In this document: piece after piece, positions 51,409 through 60,770 of the stretch
Numbering within the stretch: the stretch's first letter is position 1
Layout: the number at the start of each line of letters is the position of its first letter
Source: an uncultured Mollicutes bacterium
Lineage (GTDB): Bacteria > Bacillota_I > Bacilli_A > Acholeplasmatales > Anaeroplasmataceae
NCBI GenBank assembly: GCA_900540175.1
Contig: UQFG01000005.1
Location: 25,121-89,120 of the forward strand
DNA length: 64,000 nucleotides
Direction of reading: 5' to 3'
Made by a program: the position numbers and the translations under genes
The notes under the pieces: generated by a model
Database searches by the model: none
Told to the model about the DNA's origin: nothing
What the model saw: the letters and a program-made list of their open reading frames with translations, nothing else

Positions 51409-53637
51409 ATGGAAAAGGTAATTATCGTTGAATCGCCGAGCAAATCCAAAACAATCGCTTCTTATTTGGGCGACGGCTATACCGTTTTATCGTCCAAAGG
51501 TCACATCTGCGATTTGGCCACAACGGGTAAAGACGGATTGGGCATCGATATTGAAAACGGGTTTAAACCCAATTATAAAATCATGAAAGAAAAAGAGGCT
51601 TTGGTAAAAACACTCAAATCTTCGTGCAAAGGAAAAGATGTTTTTTTAGCAACCGACCCCGACCGGGAAGGAGAGGCCATTGCGTATCATCTGGCTCAGG
51701 TTTTGGGACTAAATTACAACGAATCGAATCGGATCGCTTTTCACGAAATCACGAAAAGTGCCGTTCAGGAGGCCTTGAAAAACCCTCATGCGATCGATTT
51801 GAAAATGGTCGATTCCCAGGAATGTCGCCGGATGATCGATCGAATTTTAGGATTTAAGCTTTCCAAATTGCTGCAAAAAAAGATCGGTTCGAAAAGTGCC
51901 GGGCGGGTTCAAAGCGTCGCTTTGAAAATGATTGTGGATTTGGAAAAAGAAATTCGCGATTTCAAAAGCGTAACCTACTATGAAATGGAAGCGGATTTCA
52001 ATACATTCCGACTGAAACTTTCCGAGTTGAACGGCAGCAAAATCGATGCTAAAAACCGCATTACCGACCGAACGGTTTTGGAAAATTTAAAATCGCGGTT
52101 GTTGTCGTTTCATGTGACCGATATTGCCACCCGCTTGGTTAAGAAAAACAGTTACCCTGCTTTTACGACTTCCACCTTGCAGCAAGAGGCATCCTCCAAA
52201 TTAAATTTTTCGCCGAGTCAAACGATGCGACTTGCCCAATCGCTTTACGAAGGAAAAAACATCGGCAGCGAAACAACCGGTTTGATTACCTACATGCGAA
52301 CGGATTCGACTAGACTTGCGGAAAGTTTTGTTGCGGATGCCAACCGGTATATTTTAAAACAATACGGTCAACAATATTTAGGTAGTCTTAAAATCAAAGC
52401 CAGCAAAAACATGCAGGATGCGCACGAAGCCATCCGACCGACTTCTATTTTACGGACACCGGATCAAATGAAAGAATTCTTAACGGCGGACGAATGGAAA
52501 TTGTATCGTCTGATTTATCAACGTACGTTGGCTTCACTTATGGCTTCCGCCCAGTTTAATGCGACCAAAGTAGAATTCGGCAATACCGATTCGGTTTGGA
52601 CGGTTCGCGGCCAACAGTTGGTTTTCGATGGGTATTTAAAAGTTTACGGCAAAACCGAAGAGGATGAAAATCAGTTGCTGCCGGCATTTAAATTAGGCGA
52701 TGCCTACAATGCCGCATCCCTTGAGATTTTGGAAAAGCAGACGCAACCGAAATCCCGCTATACGGAAGCGACGCTGATTAAAGATATGGAAGAAAAAGGG
52801 ATCGGACGTCCGTCTACGTATGCCCAAACCATTTATACATTAAAAGAAAGAAAATACGTGACTTTAGAACGAAAAACATTGATTCCGACCGAACAGGGCA
52901 TTTTGACGACGGAAAAACTAGATGATTTTTTTTCCAGTTTGATCAACATTACCTATACGGCGGAAATGGAAACCGATTTGGATCAGATCGCCGGCGGTCA
53001 AAAAGCGAAGATACAGGAATTGGAAGAATTTTATCAGGCTTTTATGCCGTTATTTGACAATGCAATGGAACATATGGAAGCGATGTATCCGATTCCGACG
53101 GATAAAATCTGTCCGGTCTGCGGCAATCCGCTGGTGATTCGCAAAGGAAAATACGGTGAGTTTGTTTCCTGCAGCACGTATCCGAAATGCAAATATATTG
53201 AAAAAGAAGAAAAAGAAGACGATGTGTTGGATACGAATGTCGTTTGTCCGGTGTGCGGAAAGGCCCATTTGGTAAGGCGGCAGGCGAAAAAAGGAAAAAA
53301 CAAAGGAATGTATTTTTATGCCTGTGCCAACTATCCGAAATGCAAAAATGTCTATAACGATTGTCCGACCGATCAGGTGTGTCCTTCATGTGGGTCGATT
53401 CTTTTAAAGGACAGCGATGGGAATCTGTACTGTTCGAAACATTGCCAAGAACCACAAGAAGCGAATCTGCTTTGTCCGGTATGCCGGAAAGGTCATTTGG
53501 TTCGCCGTGTTGCCACAAAAGGAAAAAACAAGGGCAATGTCTTTTACGGTTGTTCCTGTTATCCGCGTTGTAAAACGATTTTGTCGGAAGAAGAATACGA
53601 AAAATTAAAAATTTCTTCGATGGAGCATCCCGAATAG
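51409..53637 (+). CDS. topA: DNA topoisomerase I
   Basis: 742 residues, type IA. The TOPRIM domain opens with KVIIVESPSKSKTI and has ATDPDREGEAIA; the catalytic Tyr is in GLITYMRTDSTR (near residue 299). The C-terminus carries four Cys-rich ribbons: CPVCGNPL with CSTYPKC, CPVCGKAH with CANYPKC, CPSCGS with CSKHC, and CPVCRKGH with CSCYPRC. It relaxes negative supercoils. AGAAGGAGGAA precedes the start, behind a strong promoter. Confidence 0.97.
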   Translation: MEKVIIVESPSKSKTIASYLGDGYTVLSSKGHICDLATTGKDGLGIDIENGFKPNYKIMKEKEALVKTLKSSCKGKDVFLATDPDREGEAIAYHLAQVLGLNYNESNRIAFHEITKSAVQEALKNPHAIDLKMVDSQECRRMIDRILGFKLSKLLQKKIGSKSAGRVQSVALKMIVDLEKEIRDFKSVTYYEMEADFNTFRLKLSELNGSKIDAKNRITDRTVLENLKSRLLSFHVTDIATRLVKKNSYPAFTTSTLQQEASSKLNFSPSQTMRLAQSLYEGKNIGSETTGLITYMRTDSTRLAESFVADANRYILKQYGQQYLGSLKIKASKNMQDAHEAIRPTSILRTPDQMKEFLTADEWKLYRLIYQRTLASLMASAQFNATKVEFGNTDSVWTVRGQQLVFDGYLKVYGKTEEDENQLLPAFKLGDAYNAASLEILEKQTQPKSRYTEATLIKDMEEKGIGRPSTYAQTIYTLKERKYVTLERKTLIPTEQGILTTEKLDDFFSSLINITYTAEMETDLDQIAGGQKAKIQELEEFYQAFMPLFDNAMEHMEAMYPIPTDKICPVCGNPLVIRKGKYGEFVSCSTYPKCKYIEKEEKEDDVLDTNVVCPVCGKAHLVRRQAKKGKNKGMYFYACANYPKCKNVYNDCPTDQVCPSCGSILLKDSDGNLYCSKHCQEPQEANLLCPVCRKGHLVRRVATKGKNKGNVFYGCSCYPRCKTILSEEEYEKLKISSMEHPE

Positions 53638-53650
53638 ATGCTCTTTTTTA
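53623..53650 (+). terminator. Terminator of topA, overlapping its stop codon
   Basis: GAGCATC (53623-53629) pairs with GATGCTC (53637-53643), then seven T. The stop codon at 53635-53637 is in the loop. Confidence 0.88.
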
Positions 53651-53662
53651 AATGGATTGTTC

Positions 53663-53692
53663 TTGAATAAAGATGTTTTTTTGTGCTATAAT
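53663..53692 (+). promoter_or_regulatory. Promoter of ftsY-ylxM-ffh
   Basis: TTGAAT (53663-53668), 18 bases, TATAAT (53687-53692) with TG one base before the -10. Confidence 0.82.
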
Positions 53693-53718
53693 CAAATAAG
53701 ATACGGGGTGATTTTTTA

Positions 53719-54693
53719 GTGGGTTTTTTTGATTTGTTTAAGAAAAAAGATAAAAGTAAAACCAAAAAATATAAAATGGGTCTTCATAAGACCAGAGAAG
53801 GCGCCCTTTCTACGCTAAAGGATGTGTTGTCTAAAAGTTCGAAGATCGACGATGAATTGTTTGATCGGTTGGAAGAAATTTTTATCATGGCCGATATCGG
53901 TGTCGATACGGTCATTGATTTTATCGACCAATTAAAACAAGAAGTGTTGCATCAAAAGATAACCGATCCGCTTGATTTGCAAGAACTGATCATCGATAAG
54001 ATGTTTGAGATTTATTTAAAAGGCGAAATTGTCAATGCCAATTTGAATTTGAAAAAAGACGGCTTGTCGGTCGTCCTTTTTGTCGGTGTGAACGGCGTGG
54101 GAAAAACGACGTCGATTGCCAAAATCGCCGCATCTTACAAACGCCAAGGCAAAAAAGTCTTATTGGCGGCCGCCGATACCTTTCGGGCCGGTGCGATTGA
54201 ACAGCTGACGATTTGGAGTCAGCGCGTCGGGGTGGATATTGTTACCAAACCGGCGGGATCGGATCCTTCCAGTGTGATTTACGAGGCTTGTAAAAAAGCC
54301 AAAGAAGACCATTACGATCTGTTGTTGTGCGATACGGCCGGTCGGCTGCAAAATAAAGTCAATTTGATGAATGAGTTGGCTAAAATGCGTCGGGTCATTG
54401 AAACGGTATGTCCGAGTTGTCCGGATGAAACGCTTTTGGTGATTGATGCCACAACCGGTCAAAACGGCATGTCACAGGCCAAAGCGTTTAAAGAAGCGAC
54501 CGATGTAACGGGTGTGGTGCTTACCAAACTGGACGGAACGTCCAAAGGCGGAATCGTTTTGGCCATTCGTCATGAAATGGGAATCCCGATCAAATACGTC
54601 GGATTGGGTGAAGGCATCGACGATTTGGAAATTTTCGATATCGAACAGTATTTGTACGGTTTATTTGCCGATTTTTTCGAGGATGAACAATGA
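53719..54693 (+). CDS. ftsY: Signal recognition particle receptor
   Basis: 324 residues with a GTG start after GGGGTGA. A short basic N-terminus (GFFDLFKKKDKSKTKKYKMG) suits membrane contact. The NG domain has GVNGVGKTTSIAKIA, AADTFRAGAIEQL, DTAGRLQNK and TKLDGTSKGG. With Ffh it docks ribosomes making membrane proteins. It ends in an ATGA overlap with ylxM. Confidence 0.96.
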   Translation: MGFFDLFKKKDKSKTKKYKMGLHKTREGALSTLKDVLSKSSKIDDELFDRLEEIFIMADIGVDTVIDFIDQLKQEVLHQKITDPLDLQELIIDKMFEIYLKGEIVNANLNLKKDGLSVVLFVGVNGVGKTTSIAKIAASYKRQGKKVLLAAADTFRAGAIEQLTIWSQRVGVDIVTKPAGSDPSSVIYEACKKAKEDHYDLLLCDTAGRLQNKVNLMNELAKMRRVIETVCPSCPDETLLVIDATTGQNGMSQAKAFKEATDVTGVVLTKLDGTSKGGIVLAIRHEMGIPIKYVGLGEGIDDLEIFDIEQYLYGLFADFFEDEQ

Positions 54694-54986
54694 CGATCGA
54701 AAAACGAGCGGAACTAATCGATTGTTACGATGCGTATCGATCCTTATTAACCCCCAAACAGCAAATCTATTTCGAAGCCTATTATTTCGATGATTGGTCG
54801 ATTACCGAAATCGCTTTGAATCATGCGGTTTCCAGAAATGCGGTATTCGATCAGATCAAACGGGTTTCGGCGATCTTAGAAGAATATGAGGAAAAATTGG
54901 CTTTCATTGCCAAACGAAAAAAAATCGAAGAATTGGATATACCACAGTCGATTAAGGAAAAAATTCTTGAAATTATAAAGGAGTAA
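54690..54986 (+). CDS. ylxM: YlxM-family helix-turn-helix protein of the SRP operon
   Basis: 98 residues. DAYRSLLTPKQQIYFEAYYFDDWSITEIALNHAVSRNAVFDQIKR is the UPF0122/YlxM pattern with a sigma-4-like helix-turn-helix. In streptococci it aids SRP function. The position between ftsY and ffh, overlapping the first by 4 bases and 3 bases before the second, is the conserved order in Bacillota. Confidence 0.94.
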   Translation: MTIEKRAELIDCYDAYRSLLTPKQQIYFEAYYFDDWSITEIALNHAVSRNAVFDQIKRVSAILEEYEEKLAFIAKRKKIEELDIPQSIKEKILEIIKE

Positions 54987-54989
54987 TCT

Positions 54990-56408
54990 ATGGCTTTTGA
55001 TAATTTGAGTTCCAGACTGCAAATGGGATTAAGGCGTTTAACCGGAAAAGGGAAACTTTTCGAAGAAGATATCGACTTGATGTTGCGGGATATTCGGCTT
55101 TCTTTACTAGAAGCGGATGTCAATTACAAAGTCGTCAAGCAGTTTTTGGCGGATATTAAGGAAAAAGCGCTAGGAGAACAGATTTTAAAAGGACTGAATC
55201 CCGGTCAACAAGTCGTAAAAATCGTACGTGAAGAACTGAAAAAAACACTGGGAGATGAAGTGGTGGAGTTGACGGTCGCTCCTTCCGGGATGACGGTTAT
55301 CATGGCCGTTGGTCTTCAAGGTGCCGGTAAAACGACGGCGGTTGGTAAAATGGCGCTTTTTTACCGAAAGAAATTGAAGAAAAAACCGTTGTTGATCGCG
55401 GCCGATATTTATCGTCCGGCTGCCATTGATCAGTTGGTAACCATCGGAAAACAAATCGATGTTCCGGTATTTGAAATGGGAACGCAGAAAAAAGCCGAAA
55501 CCATCGTATCGGAAGGGTTGAAATACGCGAAAAACGAAGGCTACAACTTCGTTATCATCGATACGGCCGGTCGTCTTGAAGTAGACGAGGCTTTGATGCA
55601 GGAATTGAAAAATATCAGCGAGATTGCCCACCCGCATGAGATTTTGCTGACTGTGGATGCGATGGCCGGTCAAAATGCGGTGAATGTGGCCCTTGCGTTT
55701 CATGCCAAGTTGGCGATTACCGGTTGTATTTTAACCAAATTGGACGGTGATACCAGAGGCGGTGCGGCGCTTTCCATTCGGCAAATGACCGGGATTCCGA
55801 TCAAAATCATGTCGACCGGCGAAAAACTAGATGCGATGGAAATCTTTTATCCGGATCGTTTGGCGGATCGGATTTTGGGAATGGGCGATGTTTTATCGCT
55901 GATCGATACGGTAACGGAAAACATCGACGAAGAGGAAATGAAGTCGATGGCCGAAAAAATGATGTCCAATTCGTTTAATTACAACGATTTGTTAAAGCAA
56001 TTTAAAATGATCAAACGAATGGGATCCCTTTCGAAAATTTTCGGTTTTTTACCGGGGTTGGGCCAAATGAAACAGGCGGTCCAGAATATGGACGATAAGG
56101 CACTGGACAAAGTGGCTTGTATTATTTATTCGATGACCGAAGAAGAACGCAAACATCCGGAATTGATCGAAAAAGATTATAAAAGAAGAGAACGAATCGC
56201 CAAAGGATCGGGTCGGACGGTTCAGGAAGTCAATCGTTTGAGAGAATCGTTGCAGACGATGAAAAAAACAATGAAACAGATGAACAATATGACGGAGGCG
56301 GATGCGAAGAGGATGGGAAGTCAATTGCAGCATGGCAATTTTTCATCGCTTGCCACTCCGAAAGTCAAAAAAGGAAAAGGCAAAGGAAAGGGAAATTTCC
56401 GTTTTTAA
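54990..56408 (+). CDS. ffh: Signal recognition particle protein
   Basis: 472 residues. The NG domain (GLQGAGKTTAVGKMA, AADIYRPAAIDQL, DTAGRLEVDE, TKLDGDTRGGAALS) is followed by a Met-rich M domain (from MGMGDVLSLI on, with SGRTVQEVN RNA-binding helix) and a basic tail KVKKGKGKGKG. It binds signal sequences and 4.5S RNA. AAAGGAG precedes the start at 54990. Confidence 0.97.
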   Translation: MAFDNLSSRLQMGLRRLTGKGKLFEEDIDLMLRDIRLSLLEADVNYKVVKQFLADIKEKALGEQILKGLNPGQQVVKIVREELKKTLGDEVVELTVAPSGMTVIMAVGLQGAGKTTAVGKMALFYRKKLKKKPLLIAADIYRPAAIDQLVTIGKQIDVPVFEMGTQKKAETIVSEGLKYAKNEGYNFVIIDTAGRLEVDEALMQELKNISEIAHPHEILLTVDAMAGQNAVNVALAFHAKLAITGCILTKLDGDTRGGAALSIRQMTGIPIKIMSTGEKLDAMEIFYPDRLADRILGMGDVLSLIDTVTENIDEEEMKSMAEKMMSNSFNYNDLLKQFKMIKRMGSLSKIFGFLPGLGQMKQAVQNMDDKALDKVACIIYSMTEEERKHPELIEKDYKRRERIAKGSGRTVQEVNRLRESLQTMKKTMKQMNNMTEADAKRMGSQLQHGNFSSLATPKVKKGKGKGKGNFRF

Positions 56409-56434
56409 AATCCATGATCTTCATGGATTTTTGT
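56407..56434 (+). terminator. Terminator of the SRP operon
   Basis: AAAATCCATG and CATGGATTTTT pair around ATCTT, overlapping the end of ffh. Confidence 0.75.
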
Positions 56435-56454
56435 CCTAAAAAGGAGGAAAGAGC

Positions 56455-57312
56455 ATGTATCTGACGGCTATATTAAAGCAAAAAGAAGAATTTGATGATT
56501 TGGCACCGTGGGTTGGCGCTTTGTTGTTGGAAGACCGTTTTTTATCGGCCGATTCGAAAGGCGATTACGATGCCGCCGAATTCGTAAAGAAAGCGGCAAA
56601 AAGAGGAATTATTCCGATCATCCAAGCCGATCGAATGGTTTATCCCGAAGAAATGGCTTTGGCCAAAGCCCATTTAGAGCGCTATTTCGATCTTCCGTGC
56701 TCCTTTTATATCACCGATTTAGGATTGCTGTATTATCTTTTGGAAGAAAAAATGGAAGAGCGGATCATCTACGATCCCAAGACCTTGTTGACCAATGCCA
56801 TGGATATTGCCGTATGGAGTGATTTTAACGTAAATCAATTGGGGATTTCATCCGAAATCACGCTAGAAGATGTGCGCTCGATCATCCAAAAGACCGGCAT
56901 TCGTGCCTTTTATCAGGTGTTCGGCTACCGATTGATGTTTCATTCCCGTCGGCAACTGTTATCGTTGTATCAAGAAAAAACCGGTCTTTGTTTTGACCGA
57001 ACGGACTGTTATTTAAAAGAAGAAAAACGCCCCGATTTATTTCCGATTACGGAAAACGAACAAGGGACGTTTATTTACAGAAGCGGAATCATCCATTTGG
57101 AAGAAGAACTTTCCGATTTACCGCTTACGTATGCGTTGATTGAGCATTATAATATCGACAGCAAGACGTATGTTGATATCGTTTCCCGATATGCTTTGTT
57201 GCTTGAAAAAAAGACGGTTGCTGCTTCGATTACCGAGTTTTTGGCCGAGCATTTTGTTCTTTCGGATGGGTTCGCATACCAAGACAGCATCTATCAAAAG
57301 GAGGAATTTTGA
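56455..57312 (+). CDS. trhP1: U32-family protein, tRNA hydroxylation (TrhP1/YrrN type)
   Basis: 285 residues, shorter than typical U32 proteins and without the Cys-rich signature, as in YrrN of Bacillus. It has the barrel pattern (YITDLGLLYYLL, TLLTNAMDIAVWSDFNVNQLGISSEITLEDVR). TrhP1 and TrhP2 work together to make 5-hydroxyuridine at tRNA position 34 from prephenate-dependent chemistry. AAAGGAGG precedes the start. The stop overlaps trhP2 by one base. Confidence 0.83.
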   Translation: MYLTAILKQKEEFDDLAPWVGALLLEDRFLSADSKGDYDAAEFVKKAAKRGIIPIIQADRMVYPEEMALAKAHLERYFDLPCSFYITDLGLLYYLLEEKMEERIIYDPKTLLTNAMDIAVWSDFNVNQLGISSEITLEDVRSIIQKTGIRAFYQVFGYRLMFHSRRQLLSLYQEKTGLCFDRTDCYLKEEKRPDLFPITENEQGTFIYRSGIIHLEEELSDLPLTYALIEHYNIDSKTYVDIVSRYALLLEKKTVAASITEFLAEHFVLSDGFAYQDSIYQKEEF

Positions 57313-58514
57313 TGGGCAAAGTTGAATTGCTGGCGCCGGCCGGCGATTTGGAAAAATTAAAAATGGCCGTATTGTACGGTGCCGATGCGGTTTTTATCGG
57401 CGGAAGACAGTTTTCGCTTCGTTCCAGAGCGTCCAATTTCACAATCGAAGAAATCGAAGCGGGTTGTCGTTTTGCTCATGAGCACAAAGCCAAAGTCCAC
57501 GTCACTTGTAATATCGTCATGCATGAACAGGATACAAACGGCATTTTGGCGTATTTAAAGGCGCTTGAAAAAGCCGGTGTCGACTGCATTATCGCCTCTT
57601 CGCCTGCCATTATCCGATTGGTTGCCACCAAGACGAACATGGAAGCGCATGTATCGACGCAAACTTCTGTTTTAAATGCGGAGGCTGTTGCTTTTTACAA
57701 ACAGTTGGGGGCAAGTCGGGTGGTTTTGGCTCGGGAACTTTCGATTCAGGAGATTGCCTCAATTCGTCTTCAAACCGCACTTGATTTGGAAGTGTTTATT
57801 CACGGCGGACTTTGCGCATCGTACAGCGGGCGCTGTATGCTGTCCAATAATATGACGAATCGGGATGCCAATCGGGGCGGTTGTGCGCATAGTTGTCGGT
57901 GGAATTACGATCTTTTTTCCGAACAAAAAAAAGTCAACCCCGACGGTGACTTTTTTTCTATGAGCAGCAAAGATCTATGTGCGATAAGGCAGTTGCCGCA
58001 GTTAATGGCACTGGGAATCAATTCGTTTAAAATCGAAGGCCGAATGAAAAGTTTGCATTATATCGCAACGGTCGTTGCCTGTTACAGGCATTTAATTGAC
58101 GAGATTAATCTAACAGGAACCGTTCGGGATTTTACGGTCTATGAAAAAGAAATCGCCAAAGCGGAGAATCGGCCGACGTCATCCGGATTGTTGCTTTCCA
58201 ATGCGACGGTCGATACGCAACTTTACGATTTATCCCAAGAGATGCCATCCAAAGATTTCATCGGCATCGTTTTAGGATACGATCCGTCTTCGAAAATGGT
58301 AGAAGTCGAGCAAAGGAATTTTTTCTTACCCGATCAGACATTGGAAGTTTTCGGTCCGAACCGGACATTTTTACTGTCGATAAAAGAAATTTACGATGCC
58401 GATGGCAACTGTTTGGATGCGGCCAGACACCCGCGTCAGAAAGTTTATTTTAAAAGCGACATCGAACTGAAGCCGTATGAGCTGTTAAGACTCGATCATA
58501 CTGCGAACCTTTAA
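57312..58514 (+). CDS. trhP2: U32-family protein, tRNA hydroxylation (TrhP2/YrrO type)
   Basis: 400 residues. It starts VELLAPAGDLEKLKMAVLYGADAVFIGG and holds the U32 signature with four cysteines: HGGLCASYSGRCMLS and GGCAHSCRW, followed by SSKDLCAI and FKIEGRMKS. In Bacillus YrrO is required for 5-hydroxyuridine in tRNA. The ATG at 57312 follows AAGGAGG. The last 30 bases overlap the end of a small gene on the opposite strand. Confidence 0.88.
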   Translation: MGKVELLAPAGDLEKLKMAVLYGADAVFIGGRQFSLRSRASNFTIEEIEAGCRFAHEHKAKVHVTCNIVMHEQDTNGILAYLKALEKAGVDCIIASSPAIIRLVATKTNMEAHVSTQTSVLNAEAVAFYKQLGASRVVLARELSIQEIASIRLQTALDLEVFIHGGLCASYSGRCMLSNNMTNRDANRGGCAHSCRWNYDLFSEQKKVNPDGDFFSMSSKDLCAIRQLPQLMALGINSFKIEGRMKSLHYIATVVACYRHLIDEINLTGTVRDFTVYEKEIAKAENRPTSSGLLLSNATVDTQLYDLSQEMPSKDFIGIVLGYDPSSKMVEVEQRNFFLPDQTLEVFGPNRTFLLSIKEIYDADGNCLDAARHPRQKVYFKSDIELKPYELLRLDHTANL

Positions 58515-58799
58515 ATACGCGTTTGAAAGTTTGGTATAATCGATATCTTCGATAAAATTGAAAATATCGCATGTGTCCAAGTTGCATTCTAAAAGCGGAT
58601 AACTGGAGGCGTATTCGTCTTTCATGGAAGAAGGATACATGATGAAGTTTAAGAATTGATTGAGGGCGAAGTAGAAGCGTCCTTTATTGCCGTATTGATA
58701 GGCTTTGTAGACAAATTCTTTTTCAAAATTGTTTTTCGAACCGTATGCATTTTTTAAGGATTGCATAAAAACCTCTGAAATTGTGGTGTTTTTTGTCAT
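58485..58799 (-). CDS. Small protein of unknown function
   Basis: 104 residues, soluble, aromatic-rich (SKNNFEKEFVYKAYQYGNKG and the FIEDIDYTKLSNAYLK end). Family not recognised. The start at 58799 has GAAAGGAA upstream; a longer frame to 59099 is the shadow of the metalloprotease gene. It diverges from the YgjP-like gene with 27 bases between start codons, so both ribosome sites lie in the gap and the promoters must lie inside the neighbouring genes. Its 3' end overlaps trhP2 by 30 bases. Confidence 0.62.
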   Translation of the reverse strand: MTKNTTISEVFMQSLKNAYGSKNNFEKEFVYKAYQYGNKGRFYFALNQFLNFIMYPSSMKDEYASSYPLLECNLDTCDIFNFIEDIDYTKLSNAYLKVRSMIES

Positions 58800-58826
58800 T
58801 TTATTTTTCCTTTCGAGGTGATTTTT

Positions 58827-59501
58827 GTGAAAACCATCCATGTACATCAACAATGCTTTTTCGTCGAAGTAAAGAAAAAACCGTCCAATAAAAAAATTTA
58901 TTTGCGCCTGAAAAACGGGATTGTTTTCATTACTTCGCCGGTCGATCTTTCTGATGAAAGCATTATCGATATCATCCGGAATCATTTTCATTCTATTATG
59001 AAACTTATGCCGAAGAAATCGCAGATAGAAGAAGAAATGCATTTTTTGGGAAAAAAGTATCCGCTTAAGATCGTGCGGGCTTCGTTTGATCGGGTTCAAA
59101 TCGAAGAAGATACGTTTGTCCTTTATGCATCCAAAACCGATGCGGTTTCTTTGGAAAAGTTAACAGCGCTATTTTACAATGCGGAATTGAAAAAAATTGT
59201 CGCAAAATATCTTCCCGTCCTTCAAAAACAGTTTGAAATCAAGGAACCGGTTCGGGTTTGCTATAAGAACGTCAAAAGTTATTTCGGAGAATGCTTTCCC
59301 AAGAAAAAAACGATCATTTTGGCCAGTCGTTTGGCCAAATACGATCTTTCTTATATTTTATCGGTTCTTTATCATGAATTTGCCCACTTTAAATATCCGC
59401 ATCATCAAAAAGAATTTTACGATTATTTGGAATCGTTTTTTCCGAATTACAAAGCGGTCCAACATCGCTTACGGTCGATTTCTTATCAGGACCGTTTTTA
59501 A
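58827..59501 (+). CDS. YgjP-type zinc metallopeptidase (DUF45/M48-like)
   Basis: 224 residues. The zinc motif HEFAHFKYPHHQKEFYDYLESFFPNYK near the C-terminus has HExxH and the third ligand region typical of YgjP/DUF45 proteins. The N-terminal half is beta-rich (VEVKKKPSNKKIYLRLKNG). Substrates are unknown. The GTG at 58827 is preferred, seven bases after GAGGTGA; the GTG at 58818 is within that ribosome site. Confidence 0.85.
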   Translation: MKTIHVHQQCFFVEVKKKPSNKKIYLRLKNGIVFITSPVDLSDESIIDIIRNHFHSIMKLMPKKSQIEEEMHFLGKKYPLKIVRASFDRVQIEEDTFVLYASKTDAVSLEKLTALFYNAELKKIVAKYLPVLQKQFEIKEPVRVCYKNVKSYFGECFPKKKTIILASRLAKYDLSYILSVLYHEFAHFKYPHHQKEFYDYLESFFPNYKAVQHRLRSISYQDRF

Positions 59502-59508
59502 AAAAAGA

Positions 59509-59537
59509 TTGATTTTTCATTTGAATTTTTATATAAT
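59509..59537 (+). promoter_or_regulatory. Promoter of greA
   Basis: TTGATT (59509-59514), 17 bases, TATAAT (59532-59537). Confidence 0.82.
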
Positions 59538-59567
59538 AAAATACGTGTAAAAACGGAGGATGACAAG

Positions 59568-60017
59568 ATGAACAATAAAGACGAAGTTTTTGAACTGTCG
59601 CAACATGGTGCGCAGCAATTAAAAGATGAACTGGAAAAACTGAAGACCGTTGATCGGATTCAAATCAGAGAAGCCATTAAAGAAGCCCGTGAACAAGGGG
59701 ATTTATCCGAAAATGCCGATTATTCGTCGGCAAGAGAACAACAGGCTACCATCGAAGCGCGCATTTTGGAAATAGAAAATATTTTAAAACATGCTAAAAT
59801 CATGGATGTCAATACCGTTACGGTTCGCTATGTGGACTTGAACAAAGTTCGGACGTTCCAAATTGTGGGAACGATCGAGGCCAATCCGTTTGCCGGTAAA
59901 ATTTCCAATGATTCTCCGCTTGGCAAAGCGGTAGTCGGTAAGAAAGTCGGCGATATTTTCTATGTTTCGACCGAAACCGGAAAAGAATTGAAATTGGAAT
60001 TGTTGGAAATCAAATAA
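59568..60017 (+). CDS. greA: Transcription elongation factor GreA
   Basis: 149 residues. N-terminal coiled coil with the acidic tip GDLSENADYSSAREQQ, then the C-terminal FKBP-like domain (NDSPLGKAVVGKKVGDIF). It rescues backtracked RNA polymerase by stimulating transcript cleavage. GGAGGATGAC precedes the start. Single gene. Confidence 0.96.
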   Translation: MNNKDEVFELSQHGAQQLKDELEKLKTVDRIQIREAIKEAREQGDLSENADYSSAREQQATIEARILEIENILKHAKIMDVNTVTVRYVDLNKVRTFQIVGTIEANPFAGKISNDSPLGKAVVGKKVGDIFYVSTETGKELKLELLEIK

Positions 60018-60042
60018 AAGGACACCGATGTGTCCTTTTTTG
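60016..60042. terminator. Bidirectional terminator between greA and sigK
   Basis: AAAAGGACAC pairs with GTGTCCTTTT around CGAT, flanked by T on the right. Confidence 0.9.
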
Positions 60043-60043
60043 C

Positions 60044-60703
60044 TTAATTTTTTAAAAGAAAATACAGTTTCAGCAACGCTCGTTTTTCGATTCTGGAAAC
60101 GTAACTTCTGGAAATATTCAAATCTTTGGAGATTTCTTTTTGCGTTTGAGCGGATCGGTTGATTCCGTAGCGGCGGCAGATGATTTCGTATTCTCGGCTG
60201 TTTAAACTTTTTAAGGCTTCTTCCAAATGTTGATGCAGTACTTTCTTTTCATACGATTTCATAATGTCGGTATTTTTGTCTTCGATGAAGTCGAGCAGTT
60301 CGATTTCGTTTCCGTCTTTATCTTGGGCAACCGGCGATTGCAGATAAATCAGATTGCGTTTGTTTTTATTGGCCCGTAAGGTCATTAAGATTTCGTTTTC
60401 GATGCAGCGGGCCGCATACGTAGCCAATTTGTTGTTGGCATCAAGAGAAAACGTGTCGACGGCTTTCATCAATCCGATGATGCCGATCGAAAGAATATCG
60501 TCTTTGTCTTCTTTGGTGTTTTCGTATTTTTTGGCAATATGAGCCACCAATCTCAAGTTATGTTCGATCAATTTGTTTCTGGCTTCTTTGTCGTTGTGTT
60601 TGACGAGCCGTTCCAAATACGTCTTTTCCTCTTCATCGGTTAATTTCCGCGGATAGGATTCGCTTTTGATGGCGCCGAAAAGAGGTAATAAGAAAAAAAT
60701 CAC
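60044..60703 (-). CDS. sigK: RNA polymerase sporulation sigma factor SigK
   Basis: 219 residues, a complete and uninterrupted gene. Region 2 (ARNKLIEHNLRLVAHIAKKYENT, then ATYAARCIENEILMTLRA) and region 4 (ISKDLNISRSYVSRIEKRALLK) fit sigma-K better than sigma-E. It drives late mother-cell genes such as coat genes. The N-terminal hydrophobic piece (IFFLLPLFGAIKSESYP) looks like a shortened pro-sequence: about 10 residues less than in Bacillus. GTG start with AAAGGAG upstream. No intervening skin element. Confidence 0.9.
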   Translation of the reverse strand: MIFFLLPLFGAIKSESYPRKLTDEEEKTYLERLVKHNDKEARNKLIEHNLRLVAHIAKKYENTKEDKDDILSIGIIGLMKAVDTFSLDANNKLATYAARCIENEILMTLRANKNKRNLIYLQSPVAQDKDGNEIELLDFIEDKNTDIMKSYEKKVLHQHLEEALKSLNSREYEIICRRYGINRSAQTQKEISKDLNISRSYVSRIEKRALLKLYFLLKN

Positions 60704-60770
60704 TTTTCAAAACTCCTTTGTTTCAATCCATATGGAAATCATGTATAATAGTTTTAGTGAGGTAATTGAC

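Noticed and set aside
60044..60703. sigE instead of sigK
   Set aside because: Region 4 (SRSYVSRIEKRALLK) and region 2 match sigma-K more closely, and no spoIIGA lies beside it.
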